Source: Billgrantia desiderata (GTDB taxonomy: Bacteria > Pseudomonadota > Gammaproteobacteria > Pseudomonadales > Halomonadaceae). Taken from it: a stretch of DNA of 56,422 nt. Both the position numbers and the translations under genes were made by a program. Positions 11,001 through 18,353 of the stretch are shown piece after piece (the stretch's first letter is position 1; every line of letters starts with the position of its first letter). The stretch spans positions 1 to 56,422 of the forward strand of contig JAAQTN010000035.1 in assembly GCA_011742915.1 (NCBI GenBank), given 5' to 3'. The notes below the pieces were generated by a model. It was given only the letters and a program-made list of their open reading frames with translations, was not told the DNA's origin and did not search any database.

Positions 11001-11561
11001 CAGCACCTCCTTGTCGGTGATCACCTGCTGCGGCCCCATGGCCTGAGAGCCCCGGGCATCGCCGCCCACGAAGAGCCCCACCCGCAGCCCCTTGAGCGCC
11101 GGCTGGCCGTGAATCACCTCGGCGAAGCGCTTGGCCTGGTCCGTGGCCAGGGCATTCATGGGATAGATCACGATCGCCTTGATGCCCGGCCCCGCCGCTC
11201 GCTGGCAGTGGTCCAGCACCGGATAGAGGAAACACTCCGTCTTGCCCGAGCCGGTGCCGGTGGCCACCAGGGTGTTAGCCGCCCTCCCACTGGAAACTAG
11301 CCTCTGCCAGGCCTGCTCTTGGTGAGCGTAGGGGGGGTAGTCCGTCTCGAATCCCAAGAAAAACTTGCGCCCGACGCTGCCAGTCAGAAACGGCAATCCC
11401 ACGGAGACATAGGGCCCCTTGAGGAAGGCTTCTCCGCCCTGCTGTTCCTCCACCAGGCGGCGGAACTCGCCCTTGAACGGCGCCGTTTCCGTTTCATAGC
11501 CGGTGACGATGAATTCACGCAGCGCCGCAGCAACTTCGCTGGCTAGCAGGCCGGGGATCAT
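5019..11561 (-). CDS. giant YprA/DruE-like DEAD-box helicase with DUF1998-type region and C-terminal nuclease-like domain
   Basis: About 2180 residues from the ATG at 11561 (a TTG at 11570 is possible, but the GGAG is too close to it). Visible parts: Walker A ATGTGSGKT near residue 105 (counts +3 if the TTG is used); a DEAH-like box VVDELHTF near 230; several Cys pairs (CRECHG, CRECGTT, CPWC) near 490-620; a helicase C-terminal domain with SATPTLEMGIDIG and QRVGRGGRR near 1055-1090; further zinc-like pairs (CPRCHYS, CPRCHTN, CRECGLV); and the DUF1998/MZB signature (DSVPGGTGYLHELL, then CYRCLLEYRN near 1693). A Vsr/DUF559-like PD-(D/E)XK fold follows near 1800-1860 (RPDFVLW, FLDGYRFH). Size and order match DruE of Druantia and related YprA-family defence helicases. 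It is much longer than DISARM DrmA. No DruH or DrmB gene is present. Confidence 0.88.
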   Translation of the reverse strand: MIPGLLASEVAAALREFIVTGYETETAPFKGEFRRLVEEQQGGEAFLKGPYVSVGLPFLTGSVGRKFFLGFETDYPPYAHQEQAWQRLVSSGRAANTLVATGTGSGKTECFLYPVLDHCQRAAGPGIKAIVIYPMNALATDQAKRFAEVIHGQPALKGLRVGLFVGGDARGSQAMGPQQVITDKEVLRQNPPDVLLTNYKMLDYLLMRPKDQPLWSHNGPETLRYLVVDELHTFDGAQGTDLSLLIRRLRARFEMTPEQLICVGTSATLGGEESVEGLLHYASDIFSSPFGREAVISEQRQSDSAFLDNIAFLAPNPEIGPEALRDALREGLSAYLNKAYELYFSKAPGGDLMAKVGRIALGRELKQHGQLANLLRQIKLSPGTPTFRDLAERLAGLVPARFQRQPELALIALLSLMAHARDPVGRPFVQLRLQLWSRELRRIVGTLREPVTPAGSHEMPDENAAANRPPPLLSFGDDKPPRDQRQVRLPLVQCRECHGTAWLTRMEMGHPTDQVVETELQSIYSAFFGQQPETALLLPWQRGEAQSPAGMRLEHFKVCRECGTTAPVESTAECRGCQAGADELVRVSKPQQLKEVKRGSVNKVIHEHDCPWCSARSALVVFGARAASLSAVAIHRLFSSRDNDDRKLLTFSDSVQDATHRAGFFAARTWQNNVRMALTQLLEGSNEPIPLLELPARFEAWWLDSSEGRREGGQQQGPLALPAYLREFMPPDKRYRGDFEFFEQSGEVKESASLLKLIRERMLWQALEDLGWRSQVGRSLNRLGIAALAWPLEPVRQAAAVWAETVDNTLGYRIDAQPAEGFMLGVMQHLIGQGALGLEDLSGYRQKFGKAYLLSFLNYAPPIGPGSPRPRYPATGRGEGYEVLCQASAAQSWFERWLACLNPATLVDRKQLEQVLAAAFSALRDSGLLNEEANERGVRLWSIRPEALIITTALQAVECTGYRPMHVPAAHAEAWLGLPLISAARPEPVYETLVPVRDSLYAGLYRHGEIHRVIAHEHTGLLAASERIRVENSFIHGEKPWEYNLLSATPTLEMGIDIGDLSSVLLCSVPPAQANYLQRVGRGGRRDGNAFVLTVANGRPHDLVFYADPGRMLDTPVEPPAVFLKARHVLRRQLLAYAMDCWTRSARGDNQVPQTMQPVLDAVEKAQEERFPYTLLAFLKQNMQEIWDGFAGHVATELGSDDLELLRQYLFGGPQHVDDRLELYLLGRLKLVADERSRMVTTIKELDRQLEKLRQLPQDESTQAEIAELEQEVAGYRSLRIRLNKRETLNFFTDEGLLPNYAFPEEGATLHSVIFRTEKPGGEGAEAGGAQRDVKRELIKREYEYQRPAQAALTELAPEAVFYAGNRKVRVTRVETAKGRNIQQWRFCPRCHYSAPADDPTASFNDRTCPRCHTNRWGDESARTSMLKMTQVYAFTNARDAQLDDRSDDREPVFFNKQMLIDFKPADITITWVLDDKERPFGFEFIRSARFLEVNFGRREGEEMAFEVAGEHIQRAGFPICRECGLVQTRSAVAGKGESDHLKSCRYARGPKVLPGGKQDNGIENCLYLYRQFASEALRILLPRLSSGGTEEQVNSFVAALQLGLKRRFGGKVDHLRVAYQSEPIGETDERRHFIVLYDSVPGGTGYLHELLSRAENMQDVFHLAYKVMQACDCYAESGADTQPMDGCYRCLLEYRNAYGMESTSKALALEMLKVIVEGGHQWVQDEQGLSELSGNPWIDSELEARFPEALARFSGHECVGQQRVRVSQDVIRGKHGYRLTIGELAYEMEPQVDLGLVQGVQFASRPDFVLWPVRSGFSPVAIFLDGYRFHAGKASDDLLKRQALRHAGFVVWSLNWYDVNQVMGDKAMDVPLPAGMTSPEQHHVAIAGLARLGGVANLAQHLGQVTFELLMGFLADQQPEALARHALLFVLQCLPARTLADPALKQQVIDSLHGLPAAFTDRTPQPVALAGAVELTDDQGAAAIVLRLLAGEELVKRFDLNSAMVSVSYELRRGSEEAARNPWQRFWAAVNLLQFLPLMYAWTPESRNSGIAAGLLWPERRSAADEQPAASPEPAWYAHLDAQLAEALRGRQVDWPEAPQVGEDVVNDDEEVIGLAELIFEASRIAFLLEEDEEQLAAQPYLESLGWRVLTDVDELVAVINGLDPVSGSEPESESEKGA

Positions 11562-11612
11562 AGGGCTCAATCTCCAAATCGGTTGCGTGTGGACCAGCCT
11601 ATCGAAAAAGCT

Positions 11613-11642
11613 CTTATAATTACATAACCTTCAGTTCTCCAA
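11613..11642 (-). promoter_or_regulatory. candidate promoter ahead of the DruE-like gene
   Basis: On the minus strand, TTGGAG (11637-11642) and TATAAG (11613-11618) are 18 bases apart, in the 88-bp gap between the HNH gene and the DruE-like helicase. This is a moderate sigma-70 match found by eye. It would let the DruE-like/UvrD pair be expressed independently of the Zor genes upstream. Confidence 0.35.
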
Positions 11643-11649
11643 TTGACCA

Positions 11650-12768
11650 TCATAATGCCGCTTTTATTTTTTCAAAACTTTCAATTGCATCATGAACACC
11701 AAACACCTTCCAGCCCTGCGACTTAGCAAACTCTCTGTCCTGCACATCAATAACAACAGCTACTTTCTTTCTCGTCCATGCAAGTTCCAGCATCCCCTTG
11801 ATCTCGCCTTGGTCATCAGCAAGGTCAAGCCCAACTTCGGGAACCGAAAGTCCTTCGGCGATGCACAGTTCAATAAGCCCTCTAAGACCTGAGTCTGCTA
11901 GGTCAATAACTTGCTTCCAGTTTTCTGGGCGCGAAAAACCTTGCTCACGGCGCAAGCGGGATATTGCCTGCCGGTCTGTATGAGAAACATACATTCCCTG
12001 ATGAAAAGCCTCTTTACTATGACAGTCTGCGCAGAGTGCCTTCAGGTTCTCCAAACGGTTATCATTCTTTACTCCATTGATATGGTGGACATGAAGTAAG
12101 CGAGGATACTCAGCCAGTGACACTTTACACTGTTCACAAACGTACCCCTTGGACTGACGATAATCGCGTGAGACCTCGCTCCAGTCACGGGCATAGCCCT
12201 CCTCCTCCCCCATCCTTCTGCGTGGATGGTGTGAGAAAAAAGAGCTGTAACTTTGAAAAAACTCATCCAGATCAAAACTTGAGAAAGCCGAATAGTTACC
12301 CGGCTTGCTATAACCTTTGTAATTCAGATATTTCAAGCAATTCTTGCAGACTTTGAGCGCAGCCTTCCCCTCGATAGGCTGACCAGACATATAGTCATAG
12401 CCAGCAATCCTAAACTCTCCAGAGATATCATTGGTCACTACATATCGTTCAAAGCGACCCTTATTTCTCATGTCATGAAGCGTTCGGCATTCTGATACAT
12501 GGAATCTTTTTCCAGCATCAGGGTTAAGCAGCGCTTCCTGTATTTTGCCACCATGGTCTTGTATATACAAAAGGACTTGCCTACCACGATAAGAGAGCAG
12601 GCCATCTTCAACTACAAGCTCTCTAATGTCTTCAAGCTCGATACCTTCGGCACCAAGCTTGTCCTCCCAAGGCTCATGTACAACATCGAGAACGAAGCCG
12701 TCTTCAACAGGCGGCCCCATTCTATTGGCAGCAGCAAACAGCTCACTTAGATCAACTTGCAACTTCAT
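11650..12768 (-). CDS. zorE: HNH endonuclease, ZorE-like (type II Zorya)
   Basis: This 372-residue protein has a zinc-type HNH module: Cys211/Cys214, the HVHHING segment with His228-His229, the Asn-rich NDNRLENL helix, and Cys246/Cys249-His250. An earlier Cys141/Cys144 pair may bind another metal. The C-terminal ~60 residues (ELAWTRKKVAVVID then GWKVFGV) look like a second restriction-type fold, though the acidic triad is unclear. The gene begins at the last base of the zorB stop, so zorA-zorB-HNH are translationally coupled. Type II Zorya uses ZorA, ZorB and the HNH protein ZorE, in which the nuclease attacks invading DNA after the membrane motor is triggered. The assignment rests on the HNH motif and position. 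Confidence 0.78.
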   Translation of the reverse strand: MKLQVDLSELFAAANRMGPPVEDGFVLDVVHEPWEDKLGAEGIELEDIRELVVEDGLLSYRGRQVLLYIQDHGGKIQEALLNPDAGKRFHVSECRTLHDMRNKGRFERYVVTNDISGEFRIAGYDYMSGQPIEGKAALKVCKNCLKYLNYKGYSKPGNYSAFSSFDLDEFFQSYSSFFSHHPRRRMGEEEGYARDWSEVSRDYRQSKGYVCEQCKVSLAEYPRLLHVHHINGVKNDNRLENLKALCADCHSKEAFHQGMYVSHTDRQAISRLRREQGFSRPENWKQVIDLADSGLRGLIELCIAEGLSVPEVGLDLADDQGEIKGMLELAWTRKKVAVVIDVQDREFAKSQGWKVFGVHDAIESFEKIKAAL

Positions 12769-13487
12769 CAGCTACCATCCAGAATCTGACGAATTTGAGT
12801 TTCGGCATTGGTAATGACCCTGAAGGTCACACGTCTGGATCGATCCGGATCTTCGTTCCCTGCCTCATCCTGAATCGCACGAGACGAGGAAAATCCGACT
12901 GCGGCAACATTTGCCTTGATCCACTCCTGCTGTTCACTGATCTGATTAAGGTTATAAAGATAGTCGAGAACAGAACGTGTCCTGCCCTGCGAAAGCTCCA
13001 TGTTATTGAAATAGGCTTCAGTATCAGTTGAGCCGGCAGCCCATATGCTGCTGGTATGCCCCTCTATCCTGACCTCATTGATAGAATCAGAAAACTCAAG
13101 CAGTATAGAAAGGTAACGCGGGAAGAAATCTTCCAAGATATCCTGAAACCGAGGACGAAGTGAAACAGAGCCAGTAGCAAACAGCACGTCCGGCGACTGA
13201 AACGTAAAGGATAATGTTTCCTCATCGACATTAGCATCCCAGGCATCAAGATCGTCTTGAAACTCCCCCATCAAGGCATCATAGATAGCGACCTGATTCT
13301 CCTGATAGGCAACGGCGACCTCCTTGATCCGGTCACGCTCCAGAAGAGCGTGACGCATCAACGCAATGGAAATAAAGAGAAACACCATCATCAACCCGGC
13401 CATCAGGTCAGATACGGAAAGCCAGTGATGCTCATCACCACTGCCTCCACTACTCCCTTTACCGAAAAGCTGCCTCATTTGACTCAT
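12768..13487 (-). CDS. zorB: ZorB: MotB/OmpA-like stator component of Zorya
   Basis: The 239-residue protein has one N-terminal membrane segment (about 24-46, SVSDLMAGLMMVFLFISIAL) with the conserved ion-path Asp27. A C-terminal OmpA-like peptidoglycan-binding domain follows (about 95-230: LFATGSVSLRPRF, VRIEGHTSS, SRRVTFRV). In Zorya, a ZorB dimer sits inside a ZorA pentamer and forms a proton-driven motor anchored to the cell wall. The start codon overlaps the zorA stop by one base (TGATG), so the two are made together. No key residue appears missing. Confidence 0.93.
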   Translation of the reverse strand: MSQMRQLFGKGSSGGSGDEHHWLSVSDLMAGLMMVFLFISIALMRHALLERDRIKEVAVAYQENQVAIYDALMGEFQDDLDAWDANVDEETLSFTFQSPDVLFATGSVSLRPRFQDILEDFFPRYLSILLEFSDSINEVRIEGHTSSIWAAGSTDTEAYFNNMELSQGRTRSVLDYLYNLNQISEQQEWIKANVAAVGFSSSRAIQDEAGNEDPDRSRRVTFRVITNAETQIRQILDGS

Positions 13488-15352
13488 CAGTTGTACTGCC
13501 CAGTGTTAGCCGATTGAACAACTTGCTGCATCTGCTGAGTCAGCCTCTGATAGTCACTGGTAAATCGACCAGAAATTTGGCTCAGCGCTCGCCCCATTTC
13601 CGTCATTACACGCTGGAGCTCCTGCTGCATACTTTCATCAATGGCCTTGAGCTGAGAGTTGACGCTTTCGCCGGTGCGCTGTACGGCCTGACGCATCACG
13701 CCATCCATCTGTTGGAAGGCTTCATTCATCTGCCGAGTCTGCATACCAGTCATTTCATCAACGGATCGGGCCAGACGCTGCTGCATCTGCTCAATGCTCT
13801 CGTTCACCTGAGCCTGCACGGCACGAATATGCTGTTCTGTCTGCTTTCCGGCATCAGCTAGTGTCTGGCTAAGCGCCTGGCTTTCCTTGGACAGAACATC
13901 TCCCATATTGCGGACATGGCTATTCACATCCTTAAGTGCATCTTCCAACTGCTCAGCGATTTGCTCTGAGGTCGAAGCAAGGGTATCCGATGACTTGTTG
14001 AGATTACGAGCGACGTTATCAAAATTCTGATTAACAGACTCAGAGCCTTGGATGAGTACTTCTGTAGCTTTAGCAGCACCGTCTCGAATCTTATCAGCCG
14101 CATCCTGCGCACTACTGGTCAGATCCTCGCGTAGTTTCTCGACCCCCTGCTGCGTGGTACTTTGAAACTTGCTGAGAAACTCATGAAGCATTGTATCGTG
14201 TGACTTGATATAGCTATCTGAATTATCCAGAAGTTTCTTATAGTGTTCACTTGCACTCTGAGCAGCACCAGATACGTCACGGACTGTATGCTCCACCTGT
14301 TCACGTATGGTCGGAACGGCTTCAACGGCTGCATCACGCATCCCCTTGAACGCCTCCAGGTGGTTACTCAGCTCGTTGAGCTGATGACGAGTCGTTTCAA
14401 GCAGCGTCTTAAGGTCTGCCATGGTCTCAGGTATGGCTCCCGCCTTCTCGCTGATATGGGCTACAGATTGCTCAGTCTGTGTAATTGCCAGCACGCCATG
14501 GTCATACTGCGACTTCATATCTGCCAGCTGCTCTCGGTAATTTTCCTGCCAATCCACCAGTTTCTTGACCGAGGCATCAAGCGCCTTGAAATTATCTCCA
14601 AATTGCTCCGTAAGGTTCTTGTTGAAATCAACAATAACTTCCTTTAGAGCGTTGATCACGGTTTCGGTAGCAGAGCGTGAGAGCATCTCGGCAAAATCTT
14701 TCAGCTGCTGTTCTAGTTCTTGAGTGAAACGTTCAAAGCGCTCAGATTGCTGCTCGGCATTCCTGTGAACCTCAACCATTACATCCAGCTGCTTCTTGCC
14801 CGTCTCGTCAATCAAGGCCAGTCTGTCTCCAAGATCCCGGTTGTCGGTCCGAAGCAATTTCAGCTGAGAAACCAAAGAGCTATCCTCATCGCCGGCGATG
14901 GCATGGCGAAGCTTTTCCAGGCTCCCAGCCTGGGCCTGAAGGGAAGCATGAATATCCTCAGGACCTACTTCATCAGGCCCAATACCCTCAACAGCCTTGG
15001 GCTGTATAAAGGGAAGGCTAGTCGTTGCTACCTTATAGGCTATGGCAGCCGCCATGCCTAAGAGGCTAGTCATGAATGCTGTCTGCAGACCTCCAAGTAG
15101 AAGAGCGATACTACTGTCGATATCCGAAGGGTCGAAATGCATCAAGCCAATAACGATGCCAATAAATGTTCCTAATATACCTAGAGACGTCAGCAGGTTG
15201 GGCGCATAGTGCGTGAAGCCACGCATACGATCCATTTTGTAGCAAATAATTGCGCCTACAAAAGCAAAGATTATCAGCCAGAAAAACAGGAAGGTTACTC
15301 CCTGCGCTTCTTGGCCTCTCAGGAAACCTTCAAGTGCAGCAGCAGGATTCAT
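13487..15352 (-). CDS. zorA: ZorA: MotA/ExbB-like motor subunit with long coiled-coil tail
   Basis: This 621-residue protein has three hydrophobic segments (about 19-38, 52-71 and 82-110) with the MotA/TolQ/ExbB-type pattern SLGILGTFIGIVIGL and a Gly-rich third helix. About 480 residues of Gln/Glu/Ala/Ser-rich predicted coiled coil follow. In Zorya this region forms the long cytoplasmic tail thought to carry the signal from the membrane motor to the DNA-attacking effector. The gene starts 22 bp after the MORN-type gene and overlaps zorB. The coiled-coil call is from composition and heptad-like spacing by eye. Confidence 0.93.
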   Translation of the reverse strand: MNPAAALEGFLRGQEAQGVTFLFFWLIIFAFVGAIICYKMDRMRGFTHYAPNLLTSLGILGTFIGIVIGLMHFDPSDIDSSIALLLGGLQTAFMTSLLGMAAAIAYKVATTSLPFIQPKAVEGIGPDEVGPEDIHASLQAQAGSLEKLRHAIAGDEDSSLVSQLKLLRTDNRDLGDRLALIDETGKKQLDVMVEVHRNAEQQSERFERFTQELEQQLKDFAEMLSRSATETVINALKEVIVDFNKNLTEQFGDNFKALDASVKKLVDWQENYREQLADMKSQYDHGVLAITQTEQSVAHISEKAGAIPETMADLKTLLETTRHQLNELSNHLEAFKGMRDAAVEAVPTIREQVEHTVRDVSGAAQSASEHYKKLLDNSDSYIKSHDTMLHEFLSKFQSTTQQGVEKLREDLTSSAQDAADKIRDGAAKATEVLIQGSESVNQNFDNVARNLNKSSDTLASTSEQIAEQLEDALKDVNSHVRNMGDVLSKESQALSQTLADAGKQTEQHIRAVQAQVNESIEQMQQRLARSVDEMTGMQTRQMNEAFQQMDGVMRQAVQRTGESVNSQLKAIDESMQQELQRVMTEMGRALSQISGRFTSDYQRLTQQMQQVVQSANTGQYN

Positions 15353-15374
15353 AAAAATCTCCGAACCTTATGCT

Positions 15375-16424
15375 TTATTTAGCAAACTCGTTAGCGAAAA
15401 CAGCGTACTCATTTAGTGCGCTTGACATTTCATCAAATTTCTCGCGCACACCATTATTTTTATAAGCAAGAAACAGTGCGAGCCAAACCTTAGGCTTTGC
15501 CAAGAGACCAAGAACAAAAATAACCCTAGAAATGCTTCCATCAGAATATCTGGCGACCCCTAAAGAAACACCATTCCACAGCCAAACTGAAATCTCACCA
15601 CTACCACGAGACAAAATGCCTTCAACTATCTTGCTTCCGTCATCCAAATAAATTTTTTGGACCATTCTCGAGGCTGATTGATCAACATGAACCTCTATCA
15701 AGGTGGTCCCGTTTTCTCTAAACAGCACACAACGACCATCTGGCCGGCCGTTCTGATAGCATATCATCTTCCATAGCTGACCATTTTCGTACCAATATTC
15801 TGAAACTCCGTGGAAAGCACCGTCATATTTTCTTATGACGCTCTTTTGGCGACCAGACGCGAACTTCTCCTCTATCACTTCATATCTCAACTTCTCAAGC
15901 TCAACCACATCTGCATCAATCTCACCAACTCTAATTCTTGAATCCTCAGCCAAAGCCTTATCAGATATTTTTTCAGCTAGGCTAGCAGCCAGGACATAGT
16001 CTGACCTCAGCGCCTTAAGTGTACGAATCTTCGATGCAGGCGTTGTGAATTCCGTACTCTGTAGAGATCGCCTTTGGGATTTTATTCTATCAACAACGCA
16101 TGCAATTTCAGCCTTACTTTCTTCGAAAAGTAAAGCATCAAGCTTTGAAGCAATGCTCTGACGATCGAGATCACTCACCTCAGGGAGAGCCCGACGGTAT
16201 GCTCCGACAAGCTGCCTTCTAACGTCACTAATCTCATACGAAGATGCCTGATGATTTTTCAGGCTACGCAGCCCTGTTTCGAGACGATAGCACTCAGCCT
16301 TCAAAACCCCTCGCCCAGCACTTTTATCCAGCTCTTCAGCGGCGAAGGCACAAAGTTCTACACCCTTACTGACGGCCCTAACAGTCGCTTTTGTGGTTCT
16401 TCTCAAATCACCAAAAAATGACAT
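15375..16424 (-). CDS. MORN-repeat-like protein upstream of zorA
   Basis: This 349-residue protein is of unknown function. It has a helical, charged N-terminal half (about 1-190). MORN_2/YwqK-like repeats follow near 198-245 (GAFHGVSEYWYENGQLW, then GRPDGRCVLFRENG), with weaker beta-repeat character to about 285. A hydrophobic stretch (FVLGLLAKPKVWLALFLAY) lies near 303-321. It starts at 16424 with GAGGA upstream and ends 22 bp before zorA, so it is very likely in the zor transcription unit. MORN repeats often bind membranes or partners. Low GC content like zorA/zorB suggests it travels with them. I infer a Zorya accessory or sensor role; it is not one of the named Zor proteins I know. Confidence 0.7.
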   Translation of the reverse strand: MSFFGDLRRTTKATVRAVSKGVELCAFAAEELDKSAGRGVLKAECYRLETGLRSLKNHQASSYEISDVRRQLVGAYRRALPEVSDLDRQSIASKLDALLFEESKAEIACVVDRIKSQRRSLQSTEFTTPASKIRTLKALRSDYVLAASLAEKISDKALAEDSRIRVGEIDADVVELEKLRYEVIEEKFASGRQKSVIRKYDGAFHGVSEYWYENGQLWKMICYQNGRPDGRCVLFRENGTTLIEVHVDQSASRMVQKIYLDDGSKIVEGILSRGSGEISVWLWNGVSLGVARYSDGSISRVIFVLGLLAKPKVWLALFLAYKNNGVREKFDEMSSALNEYAVFANEFAK

Positions 16425-16483
16425 CTAGCATTCCTCAGAGAAACGACTTTGATATTTTCACAACCATCAGCGCAAAAACTGAA

Positions 16484-16834
16484 TTAAACAGGTTTTTTCA
16501 AGTACAGCGCCACAGCCCCCTCAGGATTCGAGGCGGAGACGGTATCCACATGATCATAGCCACGGCTTGAAAGGTGCTTCTCGCGCCAGCGGTTGCCATT
16601 GATGCCACAGGCGATATAGATGCCGAACGAGATCAGGGTGGCCAGGCCGCCGATGGCGGTATCGACGGGGAACATGGCAAGCACGATCACGGCGACCAGC
16701 AACCCGGCGCCGAGGCCCCACATCTTCTTGACCAGGGCCCAGATGGGGCCGAAGAAGAAGCCTGGCCAGGACCAGCCTTGCTTGACGGCTTCGTGGCGGC
16801 CTTCGGGATACTCGAAGATCTTGAATACTTTCAT
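16484..16834 (-). CDS. DUF2628 small membrane protein
   Basis: About 116 residues from the ATG at 16834, with GGAGAG upstream. The N-terminal motif WSWPGFFFGPIWALVKKMW followed by two hydrophobic helices (about 40-57 and 62-78) is characteristic of DUF2628 inner-membrane proteins. The C-terminal tail is soluble (NPEGAVALYLKKPV). Function in this family is unknown. It lies 48 bp downstream of a DUF2846 lipoprotein. Both are GC-rich, unlike the flanking defence genes, which suggests a chromosomal-style passenger pair inserted in the island rather than core defence components. Confidence 0.75.
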   Translation of the reverse strand: MKVFKIFEYPEGRHEAVKQGWSWPGFFFGPIWALVKKMWGLGAGLLVAVIVLAMFPVDTAIGGLATLISFGIYIACGINGNRWREKHLSSRGYDHVDTVSASNPEGAVALYLKKPV

Positions 16835-16882
16835 GCTGCTCTCCACCACGGGGCACCGCACAGCGGCGGTGCCCCTCAACGT

Positions 16883-17353
16883 TTACAGCTCGCGGCTGCA
16901 GTTACCACTTGCCGCCAGGTCGAGCTTGCTGACTTCCCGCATGCCACTCTCTTCGTCGTGTTGACGCAGGTTGGCACCGCCAACAAAGGCCCCCATGCGG
17001 ATGTACTGCTCGACGAAGTAGTTGTTTCCGGCCTCGGCGAACAGGGTCATGGTGTTGGGCGAGAACTCCGATTCAGTCGCAATTTCATGCTCCTGGCCGC
17101 CTTCCACCTGGTGGTAGAAGAATACGCCGCGGGCGCTTTCACCGATGCACTCATGGTTAATCCAAATATCCTTTTTCAAAGCCGCGCCATATGGGGAGTC
17201 CTTTCGGAACACATAGACTCCAGCTTTTCCATCAGTTGGATAGGTGAACTCCTTTGCCGCGGCCGACTCCTGATGGGGCGCCATATTGACGGAGGCACAG
17301 CCCGTCATGAAGGCCAGGAGCGCGAGCGCTGCGGTGGTCTTGATCAGCTTCAT
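16883..17353 (-). CDS. DUF2846-type lipoprotein
   Basis: This 156-residue protein begins with a lipoprotein signal peptide ending in a lipobox near residue 19 (MTGCAS). The mature part has the DUF2846 pattern: AGVYVFRKDSPYG, a ligand-like strand region IWINHECIGES, and YFVEQYIRMGAF. The mature protein should be anchored in an envelope membrane; function is unknown. It sits between the 300-residue unknown protein and the DUF2628 gene, with 97 bp separating it from the former. Its cell location and GC-rich composition do not match a cytoplasmic defence role, although envelope monitoring for phage entry is conceivable. Confidence 0.72.
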   Translation of the reverse strand: MKLIKTTAALALLAFMTGCASVNMAPHQESAAAKEFTYPTDGKAGVYVFRKDSPYGAALKKDIWINHECIGESARGVFFYHQVEGGQEHEIATESEFSPNTMTLFAEAGNNYFVEQYIRMGAFVGGANLRQHDEESGMREVSKLDLAASGNCSREL

Positions 17354-17450
17354 TTCAGTTCCCTTTTTTCTTTTTTATGGCAGCCCTCGGCTGCCTTACT
17401 CGACCGCAGCCATCTTGGCCACGGTATTTGGCGTCATGCCAAATTCCGTA

Positions 17451-18353
17451 TCAGTTAAAATGCAGTAGCGCATACCCTTTATTTTTTTGTGCTTCCAAGA
17501 CAGGAAGATCCATCACTTCTAGTCCATTTTCTTTCATAAACTTCAGCTGTAACACCTTTCCTTTTATGATTTCATGAGCACCGGCACACTGTTGACCAAG
17601 CTGCGCAAGCAGTTGCTCTGCGTGAGATTTTGCCCGCTCGTTAGCCAGCTTTCTTAAGGGGTCACGCCTTATCTCAAGAAAGTCTCTGCCAAATGTCTGA
17701 TGCTCTAACTTGAAGGCATCAGCACGTGCGTAGGCCTCAGGTATTTCACCTAGTTCCGCCATAGTCTGAATGCGTCCCTGAGAAGCCATAAGCCAAGCTC
17801 GGTAGCATGCAGCAAATTCGTCAGGTCTCTCCTGCTCCAGTTTATCTATCAGCATATCTCCTAAGATCTGGCGGAAATATACACTTGCCTCATCAAGCTT
17901 GTTATCAGCTGAAATCAACTTATCTCTTGCGATAGACTTATCGTTGATTCGATAAATCCCTTCAAGCGTATTCATTGAAGAAACGACAGGAGCAAGGTGA
18001 GAAAACAATTGCTTTTTATCAAGCCAACCTTGATCGTGCGAAAGGTTCACAAGCTTCTGATCAATACCATTAAGCTGACGCTCAACCTGTTGCAATTTAT
18101 GGTAGATAAGCGCAAACCCTGCAACATTTACTGCAAGATTTGCCACCTGCATCCCCATCAACATTTGAGGACTTGTCAGAATACTGGGAATCTTTTCTCC
18201 TTTGGCTAAATCTTCGCCAGTTTCTGTCAGCCAGACTACTATCTGTTTGTCGCCTATCCTACGGATCACACCACCCACACGCTCCAGAGAGCCGTCCGCA
18301 AGGCCTTTGGCGATCTCGACAGGCACCTCAAACAGAACACTAATGCTAGTCAT
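17451..18353 (-). CDS. unknown protein with one membrane segment, coupled to the YaaW-family gene
   Basis: This 300-residue protein matches no family I recognise. Residues about 1-60 are soluble, and 63-84 (LMGMQVANLAVNVAGFALIY) could span or dip into the membrane. The rest is helical and charged with short heptad-like stretches just after the membrane segment (VERQLNGIDQKLVNL). Its start overlaps the end of the YaaW-family gene by 8 bp, with a strong GAGGAGG site inside that gene, so the two products are almost certainly made together. AT-richer than the methyltransferase upstream. A membrane partner of the YaaW-like protein is the simplest reading. Confidence 0.65.
   Translation of the reverse strand: MTSISVLFEVPVEIAKGLADGSLERVGGVIRRIGDKQIVVWLTETGEDLAKGEKIPSILTSPQMLMGMQVANLAVNVAGFALIYHKLQQVERQLNGIDQKLVNLSHDQGWLDKKQLFSHLAPVVSSMNTLEGIYRINDKSIARDKLISADNKLDEASVYFRQILGDMLIDKLEQERPDEFAACYRAWLMASQGRIQTMAELGEIPEAYARADAFKLEHQTFGRDFLEIRRDPLRKLANERAKSHAEQLLAQLGQQCAGAHEIIKGKVLQLKFMKENGLEVMDLPVLEAQKNKGYALLHFN

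Noticed and set aside
11650..15352. Type I Zorya (ZorC and ZorD)
   Set aside because: The gene after zorB encodes an HNH protein, and no ZorC or short ZorD-type helicase is adjacent; the SNF2 helicase is far away and DrmD-like.
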